Source: Denitrificimonas caeni
Lineage (GTDB): Bacteria > Pseudomonadota > Gammaproteobacteria > Pseudomonadales > Pseudomonadaceae
NCBI RefSeq assembly: GCF_905120345.1
Contig: NZ_CAJHOA010000004.1
Location: 310,001-374,000, forward strand
Direction: 5' to 3'
Length of the DNA: 64,000 bases
Made by a program: the position numbers and the translations under genes. The notes under the pieces were generated by a model, which worked only from the letters and a program-made list of their open reading frames with translations, was not told the DNA's origin and did no database searches. Positions 17,340-26,293 of this stretch are shown piece after piece; the stretch's first letter is position 1, and each line of letters begins with the position of its first letter.

Positions 17340-17903
17340 GTCCTTGTTAATGGCTCTAAAGTCGACCTACAGTTTATTTTTATTTAATGTAAATACTAAA
17401 AATACAGCGCTCAATGAGCGGCTTAATCTGTGTCGTAAGTATAGCGTGATTACTCCCTCGTTGTTGGTCATTGATCAGGTGCGGCAAGACACTCTGACTA
17501 TTAAATACGGGGCAATTATGATTTACAGACCGAGTCAGCAGCAGACGCCCGCTGTCCCGTAATGATCGGTGATCATGGCTTTTTATTATGCTGTCAGGGA
17601 TTCACACGTTATCTCTTCGATTAAAATCAATAACCAATCGTCGTAAAGGTTGATCAAATACGTATGGATAGTCTAAAGCCTACGATATAATTAATGGTTA
17701 TTAGCGATATTCGCCTGCTTTTGGCTCTTTTAGTCAATTTTTAAGCGCTGCTAGTTCAGACAATAGCGCCTGCAGACAAGTCGAATTAAACGTTATATAA
17801 AATAAAACTTAAGCATCAGTTCTATAGATAAAACATTAGTTTTGAGCAGCCCTACTTGCGCAGGTAACTGTTTGCTAGGACCACATTTGCTAAGAGAGTC
17901 AGC
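17340..17903. other. Intergenic region between divergent TetR and diguanylate cyclase genes
   Basis: 564 bp, AT-rich, with no convincing gene. It must hold the TetR promoter on the left and the diguanylate cyclase promoter on the right. A small dyad ATGATC-GGT-GATCAT at 17562-17576 is followed by GGCTTTTTATTATG and could be a weak terminator or protein site. An 86-codon plus-strand frame (17302-17562) overlaps the TetR start and has no coding character. Confidence 0.6.
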
Positions 17904-19766
17904 ATGCTAACGAGCAATCTTTCCCATCACCGAACGTGGAAACGCATCGGTTTAACTTGGTTGTTTTTTTTAGCCCTTTTGATCACTTACTGGTTACGTT
18001 TAGACGCTTTTCATCAAAACGAAATCAACGAAGTCGAGCAAAATGCCAAGTTACGCGCCAGCCAAACGGCTCATGCACTGAGCATGCAAGCACGCTCGCA
18101 ACTGTTAAGTATTAAGTTTGTTCTTGAACACTTGGCTGAGCACTGGTTCGAGCAAGATAAAACCATGTTTACCCAGCTGATTAAACTGACCAAACAAGGT
18201 GTTTTGAAAAACTCGCTGGATCTCATTCTTGTCAGAGACGCTGAGGGCCGTGTGCTGTTTAACAGCCATACGCCACTTGAACAGCCAATACCTAAACTCT
18301 CTAAGGCCGAGCGGGATCATTTTCAGCAACTCACTCAAAAAAACCAACCGATTTTTTCGATCAGCGAACCAATACATAATGAGATAACTCAGCGTTGGAC
18401 GATACAATTTAATCATCGACTTGAGGTTAACGGACAGTTTGCTGGAACAATTACTGCTTCGGTACCTGGCGAATACCTGGCCGACGCATTTAGGCAGATT
18501 TATCCGACCAAGGACGACGTGGTCATGCTTACTCTAAATAATGGGCAATACCTTGCACGCACTTATAAGCTCGAAGAATCACTGCATAATAAAATACCGA
18601 CTGAGATTGAGTTTATTCAGCGACCCGATAAGAGCAATGGTAACTACACTGCAATAGCGCCTCTCGATGGAGTCGAACGTATCTATGCTTGGCACCGTCT
18701 TCCAGACTTTCCTATTGTGCTTAATTTAGGCTTAGGGAAAGAAAAAGTGTTGAGCCCTGTATTGCTGTCAATTCAGCAAAGCAGGATACAAAACCTTATA
18801 GGTAGCATCCTGCTATTGCTAGCTGCGCTTTGGATTACTCGTTTGGTATGTCTTCAATCTCAGCAAAATAACTCTCTACTACAAGCTCAAGAACGCATAG
18901 CGGCACTCCTCAATCGTATTTCCTTCGGCGTTTTGATTGAAGACGAAAACAACTTTATTATCACTGCCAATGAAGCGTTGTGCTCGCTGCTTAACCTTGA
19001 TGCAGAACCCTCGCACTTGACTGGATTACATCACAGCCAATTTCTAAGTGCTCTAAAACAGGAACAGAAACTGTGGCTACAGATGTCACCCAACACTATA
19101 GAGAAGCGCAAACTCGCTGAGGTTGAGGACAGTGCCGGTCATATTTTTGAAATTGATTGGGTTCCGATTCAACGTGGCCATAGTTATTTAGGTCATGTGT
19201 GGTTTATTCAAAATATAAGCTCACGCAAACAAAAGGAACAAGAACTGTTCACTTTAGCAACCACAGATACGCTCACCGGGTTGCACAACCGTCGCAGCTT
19301 TTTGGATATTTTGCATCAGCAAATCAAGCTTAGTCAGTCACATGCTCCAGGTGCTTTATTGATGATCGATATTGATCACTTTAAGCAGGTCAACGATACC
19401 TACGGTCATCCAACTGGCGACCGGGTTATCCAACATGTTACGCGCGCTATACACGATAGCCTGCGGCACGATGATTTTAGCGGCCGTTTGGGCGGAGAAG
19501 AGTTTGCAGCGCTGCTGCCCAAAGTAAATCTGCAGCAAGCCTTGCAACTGGCCGAACGTATCCGTGAGCGCATAGCGACAACCCCAACAGTCACCGAAGT
19601 AGCAACCATCTACGTCACCATTAGTATTGGCGTGGTATTGCTGTATGGACAAGACGAAACACGCGTACGAGAACAAGCGGATAAAGCGCTATATCAAGCC
19701 AAGAACTCGGGTCGTAATCGAGTCTGTAGTGCTGAAGAGATGACGATCAATATGCCTGATGTGTAG
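17904..19766 (+). CDS. Membrane sensor diguanylate cyclase (Cache-like, PAS, GGDEF)
   Basis: A 620-residue diguanylate cyclase making cyclic di-GMP from two GTP. TM1 (about 12-31) and TM2 (about 297-316) flank a periplasmic sensor region of about 265 residues resembling a Cache/PAS-like fold. A cytoplasmic PAS domain (about 330-445) leads to a GGDEF domain (about 450-612). The active-site motif is GGEEF (530-534). The product-inhibition I-site RHDD (521-524) lies the expected five residues upstream, so it should be active and feedback-inhibited. ATG 17904 is used. It is a single gene with no apparent operon partner; the signal is unknown. Confidence 0.92.
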   Translation: MLTSNLSHHRTWKRIGLTWLFFLALLITYWLRLDAFHQNEINEVEQNAKLRASQTAHALSMQARSQLLSIKFVLEHLAEHWFEQDKTMFTQLIKLTKQGVLKNSLDLILVRDAEGRVLFNSHTPLEQPIPKLSKAERDHFQQLTQKNQPIFSISEPIHNEITQRWTIQFNHRLEVNGQFAGTITASVPGEYLADAFRQIYPTKDDVVMLTLNNGQYLARTYKLEESLHNKIPTEIEFIQRPDKSNGNYTAIAPLDGVERIYAWHRLPDFPIVLNLGLGKEKVLSPVLLSIQQSRIQNLIGSILLLLAALWITRLVCLQSQQNNSLLQAQERIAALLNRISFGVLIEDENNFIITANEALCSLLNLDAEPSHLTGLHHSQFLSALKQEQKLWLQMSPNTIEKRKLAEVEDSAGHIFEIDWVPIQRGHSYLGHVWFIQNISSRKQKEQELFTLATTDTLTGLHNRRSFLDILHQQIKLSQSHAPGALLMIDIDHFKQVNDTYGHPTGDRVIQHVTRAIHDSLRHDDFSGRLGGEEFAALLPKVNLQQALQLAERIRERIATTPTVTEVATIYVTISIGVVLLYGQDETRVREQADKALYQAKNSGRNRVCSAEEMTINMPDV

Positions 19767-19831
19767 GTATTTCAGATGAAAAAATCAGATAAAAGCTGTT
19801 GTTGGCTCTCGACTGACTAGGGCTCTAACAA

Positions 19832-19861
19832 AAATGGCGCGCAATTATTCCAGCGCCATTT
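19832..19861. terminator. Terminator between diguanylate cyclase and Tmm genes
   Basis: Inverted repeat AAATGGCGC (19832-19840) and GCGCCATTT (19853-19861) in the 118 bp between convergent genes. A-rich left and T-rich right flanks would let it work for both transcripts. Confidence 0.65.
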
Positions 19862-19884
19862 CTATACACACGACTCATTAACGA

Positions 19885-21267
19885 CTAGATGGCTATCTTG
19901 TTGGATTTTTTCGTACAGAAAGACAAATTCAAAAAATGCTCAAGCGAGTCGTCAAGAATATCCAACCAAGGCTCAGGCAACTCAGGTGCCAAAGTGCCGG
20001 TTAAAGTCGAGCGGTAGGCCTTTTCTCTAAAGGTCATAATCCCAGCGTGCTTATCTTTTTGCCACTGCTTTAGAATATCGCCCTGTTTCTCTACGGCAAA
20101 CTCGGGGTAATCCGTGGCATTGTTTAAATCACGAATATACTTGGCCTGAAAGTCGATATCACCACACACATCACTGACGCACTCATATTCAGCCAACCAT
20201 TTTTGCTCGTCTGTTTGGCGCGCAGCTAAAGCAGGCAAAGTAATTTTACCGAGAATAACATCGCGCGCATACCAAGCTTGGGCATCAAACATATTGAAGG
20301 TGAAATACTGATCCTGCATACCTAAATAAATCAACTGTGGATTGGGCTGCCAGAAAACACCTTTATACAAATTCTCTGGGTATAAACAGTTATGCGTTTG
20401 TAAACGCAGCTCATCAGGCAGGAAGGGGAAGTGGAATAAATAGCCGGTACACATAATCACTGCATCAAAGCGCTGACTGCTGCCGTCAGAAAAACAGGCA
20501 ACATCACCCTCAAAACGCGTAATAACCGGTACTTCTTTAATACTGTCAGGCCAGTCGTAACCCAGCGGCTGACTGCGATAGCTGATCGTGACCGATTTAG
20601 TGCCGTACTTATAGCACTGAGTACCAATATCTTCTGCAGAGTAACTACCACCCACCAGCAGAATATCTTTATCTTTAAACTCGAGGGCATCACGGAAATC
20701 ATGTGCATGCATCACACGCCCCGGAAACTCTTCCAAACCTTCAAAATACGGCATATTTGGCGTAGAGAAGTGGCCCGTCGCAACAACGACATAATCAAAC
20801 TCATCGGTCTCTTGCTCACCGGTTTTATGGTTCATCACCGTAACGGTAAACATCTTGCTCTCTTCGTCAAAAGTCACCCAACGCACGGGACACTCAAAAC
20901 GGATGTATTTGCGGATATCCTGCTGATTGATGCGGCCCATGATGTAATCTTTAAGCACTTCACGCGGCGGATAAGACGGGATGGGCTGACCAAAATGTTC
21001 TTCAAAAGAATAGTCGGCAAACTCTAGACATTCTTTTGGTCCATTTGACCAGAGATAGCGGTACATACTGCCGTGGACTGGCTCACCGTTTCGATCTAAC
21101 CCTGTACGCCATGTGTAATTCCACATGCCACCAATATCATTTTGTTTTTCATAACACACAATCTCTGGCAGATCCTTAACCCCCGCTAAACGCGCTGCTT
21201 CGAACGCACGTAACTGAGCCAAACCACTGGGACCTGCACCTAAAATAGCTATTTTTTTCTTAGTCAA
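19885..21267 (-). CDS. tmm: Trimethylamine monooxygenase (flavin-containing monooxygenase)
   Basis: A class B flavin monooxygenase of about 460 residues that closely resembles the bacterial trimethylamine monooxygenase of Methylophaga (recalled, not aligned). It would oxidise trimethylamine to trimethylamine N-oxide with NADPH and O2. Visible are the FAD motif GAGPSG (9-14), the shared stretches YRYLWSNGPKECLEFADY and MFDAQAWYARDVI, the FMO signature FPGRVMHAHDF and the NADP motif GGSYSAEDIG. An ATG at 21372 would add 35 unrelated residues. The TTG at 21267 gives MTKKKIAILGAGPSG, matching the family's start and ~456-residue length. No TMAO demethylase or TMA transporter is in the window, so TMAO may serve as osmolyte, or further steps lie elsewhere. 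Confidence 0.88.
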   Translation of the reverse strand: MTKKKIAILGAGPSGLAQLRAFEAARLAGVKDLPEIVCYEKQNDIGGMWNYTWRTGLDRNGEPVHGSMYRYLWSNGPKECLEFADYSFEEHFGQPIPSYPPREVLKDYIMGRINQQDIRKYIRFECPVRWVTFDEESKMFTVTVMNHKTGEQETDEFDYVVVATGHFSTPNMPYFEGLEEFPGRVMHAHDFRDALEFKDKDILLVGGSYSAEDIGTQCYKYGTKSVTISYRSQPLGYDWPDSIKEVPVITRFEGDVACFSDGSSQRFDAVIMCTGYLFHFPFLPDELRLQTHNCLYPENLYKGVFWQPNPQLIYLGMQDQYFTFNMFDAQAWYARDVILGKITLPALAARQTDEQKWLAEYECVSDVCGDIDFQAKYIRDLNNATDYPEFAVEKQGDILKQWQKDKHAGIMTFREKAYRSTLTGTLAPELPEPWLDILDDSLEHFLNLSFCTKKSNKIAI

Positions 21268-21701
21268 AAGATACTCACATAAAAATAATCGCTTATAACT
21301 ATAACACTTTTTAACTATTGGTGTTTTTATGACTAAATAGTCGAAAACTTCCCGCACCACAATTTGCTGCAAACAAAGCAGCCATACAAAATGACACCAT
21401 AGGTATCGCGACGTAAGGACTCGATGGTGGGCTGAGTGGACACTTCGATTTCAATTAACCAGCCAGAATAGATCAAGGCGGCCATTGCTACTGCAGAGCG
21501 AACGAGCAGATGCGGCTATGTTTCAGTACCGCATTTCGGTAACCAACATACTATAACAACCGTTAGTCGCTTACACTTTACGCCATACAGCAGCAACACT
21601 GTCTGCACTGCAGATCAACTATTACGCGTATAGCAATGAGGTACGATACATATAGAAGTGACTGACCTGCTACAGTGCAGCAAGTCAGTCAGATGTCATT
21701 T
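21268..21701. other. Intergenic region between Tmm and secreted-protein gene
   Basis: 434 bp with no supported gene, holding the Tmm promoter at its left end. Near the right end a strong imperfect hairpin, ACTGACCTGCT (21661-21671) and AGCAAGTCAGT (21679-21689), has one mismatch. It lies just downstream of the minus-strand gene at 21702 and is a likely terminator for it, although the T-tract is poor. Confidence 0.55.
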
Positions 21702-22331
21702 TTAATGTAAGTCAGCCAGCTTTACATCTTTCATTTGCAACGCCTGGGCAACGTCATACATCGCTTGATTTAGAATCTTATGCGTGACTTTATCTTTTTC
21801 ATAACCAGCACTGGCATTGATATCAATCATCACCTGATTATGCAGTTTGTTAGAGAGGGCTTTATCAAACAGATAGCCACTCCAGAAAGCACCATCCGGT
21901 GCCACGCCAGCTTCTACCAGTGTTTTCGCTAACTCTACGCCGGAAAGATCAGCCGGTTCTGGCATAATAACTCCCGCTTCACTCGCACGTTTAAGTCCGA
22001 ATCCGATAGCCATATCCATGCCGCCAATAAAAGTATTAACCTCCTCTTCGCCGTATTGCTTGGTCAGCTTGGCTACTTCTGCGTTGACCGTTTCCTCGCC
22101 CAACATGGAAACTAAGGCGTTAGCAAAACTAAAGCTTTCAGCACCTCCGCCCGCTTTAACCAATGCGGCGGTGACAGCTAATGCCGGCTCACCAGTATAG
22201 ATAGGACCGCCAAACATATTGATCGCTGCTTGCTCATGTTTAACATCCGCCGAATCAACAGATTCAGCCAACACAGGTCCGACAGCAAAAGCAGCCATTG
22301 CGGCTGCTAAAAATAGAGTTGTAGTTTTCAT
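21702..22331 (-). CDS. Secreted protein of unknown function in an operon with an ECF sigma factor
   Basis: A 209-residue protein I cannot assign. A clear signal peptide (hydrophobic core about 5-20, cleavage near VLAES) implies a periplasmic location. The mature part is mostly helical by composition, with a repeated GEE/GEEEV pattern (MLGEETVNAEV, QYGEEEVNTFI), a glycine-rich GGPIYTGEP segment and no cysteines. It starts 46 bp after the ECF sigma gene on the same strand, with SD AGGAGAA before the ATG. It is probably co-transcribed with, and possibly a target or regulator of, that sigma factor. No anti-sigma motifs (zinc site or membrane anchor) are seen. Confidence 0.75.
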   Translation of the reverse strand: MKTTTLFLAAAMAAFAVGPVLAESVDSADVKHEQAAINMFGGPIYTGEPALAVTAALVKAGGGAESFSFANALVSMLGEETVNAEVAKLTKQYGEEEVNTFIGGMDMAIGFGLKRASEAGVIMPEPADLSGVELAKTLVEAGVAPDGAFWSGYLFDKALSNKLHNQVMIDINASAGYEKDKVTHKILNQAMYDVAQALQMKDVKLADLH

Positions 22332-22377
22332 TGTTATTCTCCTTTCGGTTTTTAGAATAGTGGAATAATGCGCCAGC

Positions 22378-23097
22378 TCAGCCAGCCTTAATCATTCCCC
22401 TACAATGGAGTTCAGTCATTACATGCAAGGTGACGGCATCACAGCGCTTTCCTGCAAACTCAAAAGCAGTAAACGTATGCTTATCAAATTGCTGAAGTAG
22501 GTCATTGCGTAACATTTCGCGCGCTCGTGAGAGGCGTTTCTTAACCGCAGATTCGGTAACCTGCAAACAAAAAGCACTGTCTATAACTGACATGCCCTCG
22601 ACCGCACGCAACATAAAAACACTGCGATACATTTCTGGTAAGCGCTCAATCGCAGCGTCTAAAAGAGACTTTATTTCTTGTTGGCTAGCCGCTATTTCTG
22701 GGGTTATATGATCAACTGCAGATGACACGGCCTGTTTCTCCTCAGGTTGCAAGCCGTGAAGAAAAATAACCTTCTCATCCAGTGAAACGTCAGGGCGCTG
22801 TCGGCGTTTGCTGCTAATGGCCTGATTGATGACAATCCGAGTTAACCAAGTCTTCAGTGATGCACGACTTTGATAAGAATCCAGATGTATAAATGCACTC
22901 AAGTACGCGTCTTGCACGGCTTCTTGTGCTAGATGCTCATTATTAAGAACACCTCTTGCCGCACGAAATAGCGAACTATTATGGCGTCGAACAATCAGTT
23001 CAAAAGCGGCGCCATCACCCAAACGAGCGTGCTCTAGCAAACTCACATCGGTCAAATCAGCGCGTGATATTTTTGCTTCAACGTTTGAGTGATTCAT
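22378..23097 (-). CDS. RNA polymerase ECF sigma factor
   Basis: An extracytoplasmic-function sigma factor of about 239 residues: region 2 (about 30-95; FELIVRRHNSSLFRAARG, EAVQDAYLSAF) and region 4 (about 150-205; LPEMYRSVFMLRAVEGMS, ESAVKKRLSRAREML), joined by a long linker. A GTG 33 bp upstream is in frame, but ATG 23097 (MNHSNVEAK) with AGAGAG in front is preferred. A C-terminal extension, FAGKRCDAVTLHVMTELHC, follows region 4 and may be a sensing or contact segment. No anti-sigma gene adjoins; the partner downstream is the secreted protein at 21702. A 9-bp inverted repeat (AGACGTGTC at 23137, GACACGTCT at 23209) lies upstream. Confidence 0.9.
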   Translation of the reverse strand: MNHSNVEAKISRADLTDVSLLEHARLGDGAAFELIVRRHNSSLFRAARGVLNNEHLAQEAVQDAYLSAFIHLDSYQSRASLKTWLTRIVINQAISSKRRQRPDVSLDEKVIFLHGLQPEEKQAVSSAVDHITPEIAASQQEIKSLLDAAIERLPEMYRSVFMLRAVEGMSVIDSAFCLQVTESAVKKRLSRAREMLRNDLLQQFDKHTFTAFEFAGKRCDAVTLHVMTELHCRGMIKAG

Positions 23098-23530
23098 ATA
23101 GAAACTCTCTAATAAGTTTTTGCTTTTCACACTATTAGACGTGTCAAATCAAAATTGGTGACACTATCTTTAACACGATATTCAGATTGATAAGAGTTGA
23201 TTAACCCCGACACGTCTTCTCGTCAACCCTAACAGGTGAAATATGAGCATAGGTTATCGTTATCAACGATGAATTTAAGCAAGAAACAGCCAGCTAAGTG
23301 ACAGCCAACGACTCTACTGTTGCAGAGGTTGCAACGCACTGACGCCTCAGTCATAAGAGGCGCTATAACAGGATTAAGATGTTTTCCAAATCAACGAAGA
23401 AAAGCGATTGCAGACTGAGATGTAAGACAGCGCTTGTGACAGTTGCATAAAAACTGCAATAAAAGGGAGTGCTGCTCTTGCGAGACAACTGTCAAAAAAG
23501 TGTAGAGAGGTGTGATTGATCTTCAAGAAA
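23098..23530. other. Intergenic region upstream of ECF sigma factor
   Basis: 433 bp without a gene. It holds three short dyads: AGACGTGTC/GACACGTCT (23137-23145, 23209-23217), ATCGTT-ATC-AACGAT (23256-23270), and a CGCCTC/GAGGCG hairpin near 23341-23362. The first two are plausible protein-binding or promoter elements for the sigma-factor operon; none is matched to a known regulator. Sequence just left of the tRNA contains TTTTTT on the tRNA strand (near 23497), which may end the tRNA transcript. Confidence 0.45.
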
Positions 23531-23607
23531 TGGCGCACCAGGCGGGATTCGAACCCACGACCCCTGCCTTCGGAGGGCAGTACTCTATCCAGCTGAGCTA
23601 CTGGTGC
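23531..23607 (-). tRNA. tRNA-Arg (anticodon CCG)
   Basis: A 77-nt tRNA on the minus strand with encoded CCA. The acceptor stem is GCACCAG/CTGGTGC, the D arm GCTC-AGCTGGATA-GAGT, the anticodon stem CTGCC/GGCAG with loop CTCCGAA (anticodon CCG, reading CGG), and the T arm GTGGG-TTCGAAT-CCCGC. All stems pair. No integrated element is seen at its 3' end. Confidence 0.97.
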
Positions 23608-23618
23608 ACGCGGCCGTC

Positions 23619-23647
23619 ATGATACGCATGTGCTTCGCATTCGTCCA
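23619..23647 (-). promoter_or_regulatory. Promoter of tRNA-Arg
   Basis: Reading the minus strand: -35 TGGACG (23647-23642), 17-bp spacer, -10 TATCAT (23624-23619), then a GC-rich discriminator (GACGGCCGCG) directly before the tRNA. This is the layout of a stringently controlled stable-RNA promoter. Confidence 0.65.
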
Positions 23648-23831
23648 TGCTATTGCACGCTAGAAGATGCATATTGCTATGTGTCTTCGATAGGCTCTTA
23701 GTATTCACGTATCAGTACTAGCTTAACTTGTATTTATTGCTTAGCAGTCGCCTAATAAACTCACTGAGTACGCCAGTCGTTTGTACAACAGCAAACGGAT
23801 ACTCTCATTACGCCGTATTCCGGAGGTCATC

Positions 23832-25280
23832 ATGCTTTTAAGCGATCCCACACTTTTTCGCCAACACGCCTTTATTGCTGGGCAATGGTGCGCAGCTGAT
23901 TCTGAGCAGGTTATCGCGGTGCATAACCCTGCCAACGCCGAGCGCTTAGGTTCAGTGCCTAATATGGGCGCAGCAGAAACACAACGGGCAATTAACGCGG
24001 CTCATAGCGCCCTCCCCGATTGGCGTGGCAAAACTGCAGCGCAGCGTGGGCAGATAATGCGCCGTTGGTTTGAGCTGATCATGCAGAACCAAGAGGATTT
24101 AGCGTTATTAATGACCCTTGAGCAGGGTAAGCCCTTGACCGAAGCTCGCGGAGAAATTGCTTACGCCGCATCCTTTATCGAGTGGTTCGCTGAAGAAGGT
24201 AAACGCGCGTATGGAGACATGCTACCCAGCCCGTCTAACAGCTCGCGCTTAATGGTGATTAAACAACCGATTGGCGTGTGTGCGGCGATTACCCCGTGGA
24301 ACTTCCCCGCGGCGATGATCACCCGTAAAGCCGGTGCAGCGCTGGCTGCAGGTTGTACCATGGTGATTAAACCGGCTTCTGCCACACCTTTTAGTGCGCT
24401 AGCGTTAATGGTCTTAGCCCAACAAGCAGGCATTCCTGACGGTGTATTATCGGTAGTGACCGGTAGCGCCAGCGCCATTGGTGGTGAGCTGACGGGCAAT
24501 CCACTGGTGCGTAAGTTGTCGTTTACTGGCTCAACTGAGGTGGGTCGTAGCCTACTGCGTCAATGTGCCGATGATATTAAGAAAGTCTCGTTAGAGCTGG
24601 GCGGTAATGCGCCCTTTATTGTCTTTGCTGATGCTGACATCGAGGCTGCAGTAACGGGCGCCATCGCGGCGAAGTTTCGTAATGCGGGGCAAACCTGTGT
24701 CTGTGTTAATCGTTTCTATGTGCACGACTCTGTCTACGCAGACTTTGCTCAGCGCTTAACTGCAGCAGTGCAGCAATTGCGTATGGGCGATGGCCGTCGC
24801 GAAGGTGTGACCATTGGTCCATTGATTGATCAAGCTGCGGTAGATAAAGCGCAGGCACATATCGCTGACGCCGTACAGATGGGTGCAACGCTAGAGTTCG
24901 GAGGACAGGTTACAGAAGGTACATTTTTACAACCCGCAGTGCTAACCGGTGTGCCCCACAATGCACTGCTGAGTCGTGAAGAAACCTTTGGTCCTGTCGC
25001 GGCATTAATGCGCTTTAGTGATGATCAAGAAGCCATACAACTCGCCAATGATACCGAGTTTGGTTTAGCAGCATATTTCTATAGTCGTGATATTGGTCGC
25101 TGTTTCCGCGTCTCTGAAGCCTTGGAATACGGGATGGTTGGCGTGAATAGCGGAATAATCTCGAATGAAGTAGCACCTTTTGGTGGGGTTAAAGCTTCTG
25201 GTCTGGGTCGTGAAGGTTCTAAGTACGGGCTGGATGAATACTTAGAAATCAAATACATCAATTTTGGCGGGATCAGTTAA
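23832..25280 (+). CDS. gabD: Succinate-semialdehyde dehydrogenase (NAD(P)+)
   Basis: A 482-residue aldehyde dehydrogenase of the GabD type, oxidising succinate semialdehyde to succinate in the 4-aminobutyrate shunt. Family features: AITPWNFPAAMITRKAGAAL, the SFTGSTEVGR fold, general base in SLELGGNAP, catalytic Cys in NAGQTCVCVNR, and the C-terminal FGGVKASGLGREGS. An in-frame start at 23781 is rejected, because GGAGG (23822-23826) sits 5 bp before ATG 23832. No gabT is adjacent. Conservation supports GabD, but related semialdehydes are possible substrates. Confidence 0.9.
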   Translation: MLLSDPTLFRQHAFIAGQWCAADSEQVIAVHNPANAERLGSVPNMGAAETQRAINAAHSALPDWRGKTAAQRGQIMRRWFELIMQNQEDLALLMTLEQGKPLTEARGEIAYAASFIEWFAEEGKRAYGDMLPSPSNSSRLMVIKQPIGVCAAITPWNFPAAMITRKAGAALAAGCTMVIKPASATPFSALALMVLAQQAGIPDGVLSVVTGSASAIGGELTGNPLVRKLSFTGSTEVGRSLLRQCADDIKKVSLELGGNAPFIVFADADIEAAVTGAIAAKFRNAGQTCVCVNRFYVHDSVYADFAQRLTAAVQQLRMGDGRREGVTIGPLIDQAAVDKAQAHIADAVQMGATLEFGGQVTEGTFLQPAVLTGVPHNALLSREETFGPVAALMRFSDDQEAIQLANDTEFGLAAYFYSRDIGRCFRVSEALEYGMVGVNSGIISNEVAPFGGVKASGLGREGSKYGLDEYLEIKYINFGGIS

Positions 25281-25288
25281 GCAGGCAG

Positions 25289-25319
25289 CTAGGCGACCCG
25301 TTTTTCTCAGGTCGCCTAG
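25289..25319. terminator. Terminator between gabD and sirtuin genes
   Basis: Inverted repeat CTAGGCGACC (25289-25298) and GGTCGCCTAG (25310-25319), perfect over 10 bp, followed on the plus strand by GCTTAATTTTG. It lies between convergent genes and probably serves both. Confidence 0.75.
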
Positions 25320-25336
25320 GCTTAATTTTGTACCAT

Positions 25337-26095
25337 TTAATCTTGCAGTAGTAATGGCAAAATCTGTCCGGCAGCACCCACTAAACTGAGCTCACGGGAC
25401 TGCCGGCAGGGCATCGCCTCGGGATTGATATGCGCAACCCAAGCGCCGCTACGTAAGGCCAACGCAGGAATTTGTGCGGCAGGTTGCACGACACCGGAAG
25501 TCCCCACCGAGAGCAATACATCACAGTTTTCGGCAGCAGTAAACGCAGCCTCCAGCGCCACCTGTGGTAAGGCCTCACCAAACCAGACCACGCCAGGACG
25601 AATCATTCCTTGGCAATGGCTGCAGATCGGTGGTGCTAACGCGTGTTCATGGCTCATCTCTGGTGCGTGAGTTAAAACGTACGGCTGAGTACAGGTAAAG
25701 CAGCGCGGGTTAAAGATACTGCCATGCAAGTGCAACACATCAGCACTGCCGGCTCGCTCATGCAGATCATCTACGTTCTGGGTTATCACCGTCAGTTTCG
25801 GCACACGCTGCGCTAATTTAACAATGGCATGGTGTGCAGGATTGGGTTGCGCCTTTAGCAATAATTGTCGACGCCATTCATACCAGCCCCAGACTAAAGC
25901 GGGGTCGGCTAAAAAAGCCTCTGGTGTGGCCAATTGCAGCGGATCAAAACGCGCCCATAAGCCAGTTAACGCATCACGAAAAGTACTGACTCCGCTTTCT
26001 GCAGAAACCCCAGCGCCAGTAAACACCACCACATGTTTAGCCTTATGCAGCGCATTAAGTAGCTCTGCCGGTACCTGTAAACAGTTTTTCCGCAT
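25337..26095 (-). CDS. cobB: NAD-dependent protein deacylase, sirtuin (CobB/Sirt5 class)
   Basis: A Sir2-family deacylase of about 252 residues that removes acyl groups from lysines using NAD. Motifs: GAGVSAESGVSTFRD, ITQNVDDLHERAG, catalytic His in HLHGSIF, and a zinc site formed by CFTC and CSHC. WYEWRR contains the Tyr-x-x-Arg pair that in class III sirtuins (Sirt5, CobB) binds negatively charged acyl groups, so desuccinylase/demalonylase activity is likely. Two ATGs adjoin; 26095 has GGAG 7 bp upstream, 26098 only 4 bp. The longer frame to 26158 adds a non-family N-terminus. Confidence 0.9.
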   Translation of the reverse strand: MRKNCLQVPAELLNALHKAKHVVVFTGAGVSAESGVSTFRDALTGLWARFDPLQLATPEAFLADPALVWGWYEWRRQLLLKAQPNPAHHAIVKLAQRVPKLTVITQNVDDLHERAGSADVLHLHGSIFNPRCFTCTQPYVLTHAPEMSHEHALAPPICSHCQGMIRPGVVWFGEALPQVALEAAFTAAENCDVLLSVGTSGVVQPAAQIPALALRSGAWVAHINPEAMPCRQSRELSLVGAAGQILPLLLQD

Positions 26096-26293
26096 CATTA
26101 TTCTCCAGCCAAAGCTCAGCCTAGAAAGGCTGTAAAGTCGTGTTCTAATTATGACCATAGCGTACTGTTAAAAATATACTAGGACAGCATAGCCTTAGCG
26201 CTGGATAACCTTCAAAATAGGCACTCCTCTGGCACGGTTTAACAGCGTGTACACGACTTAATTTTCTGCATCACCCATTCCATAGGCAACAAC

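Noticed and set aside
17302-17562. 86-codon plus-strand frame overlapping the TetR start
   Set aside because: Overlaps the TetR N-terminus and promoter, has no ribosome site, and its translation lacks domain features.
21268-21372. 35-residue N-terminal extension of the trimethylamine monooxygenase
   Set aside because: The family starts a few residues before the GAGPSG motif; the extension has no family similarity.
23531-23607. tRNA-Arg as an integration site for a mobile element
   Set aside because: No integrase, no direct repeat of the tRNA 3' end and no phage or plasmid genes were seen on either side.
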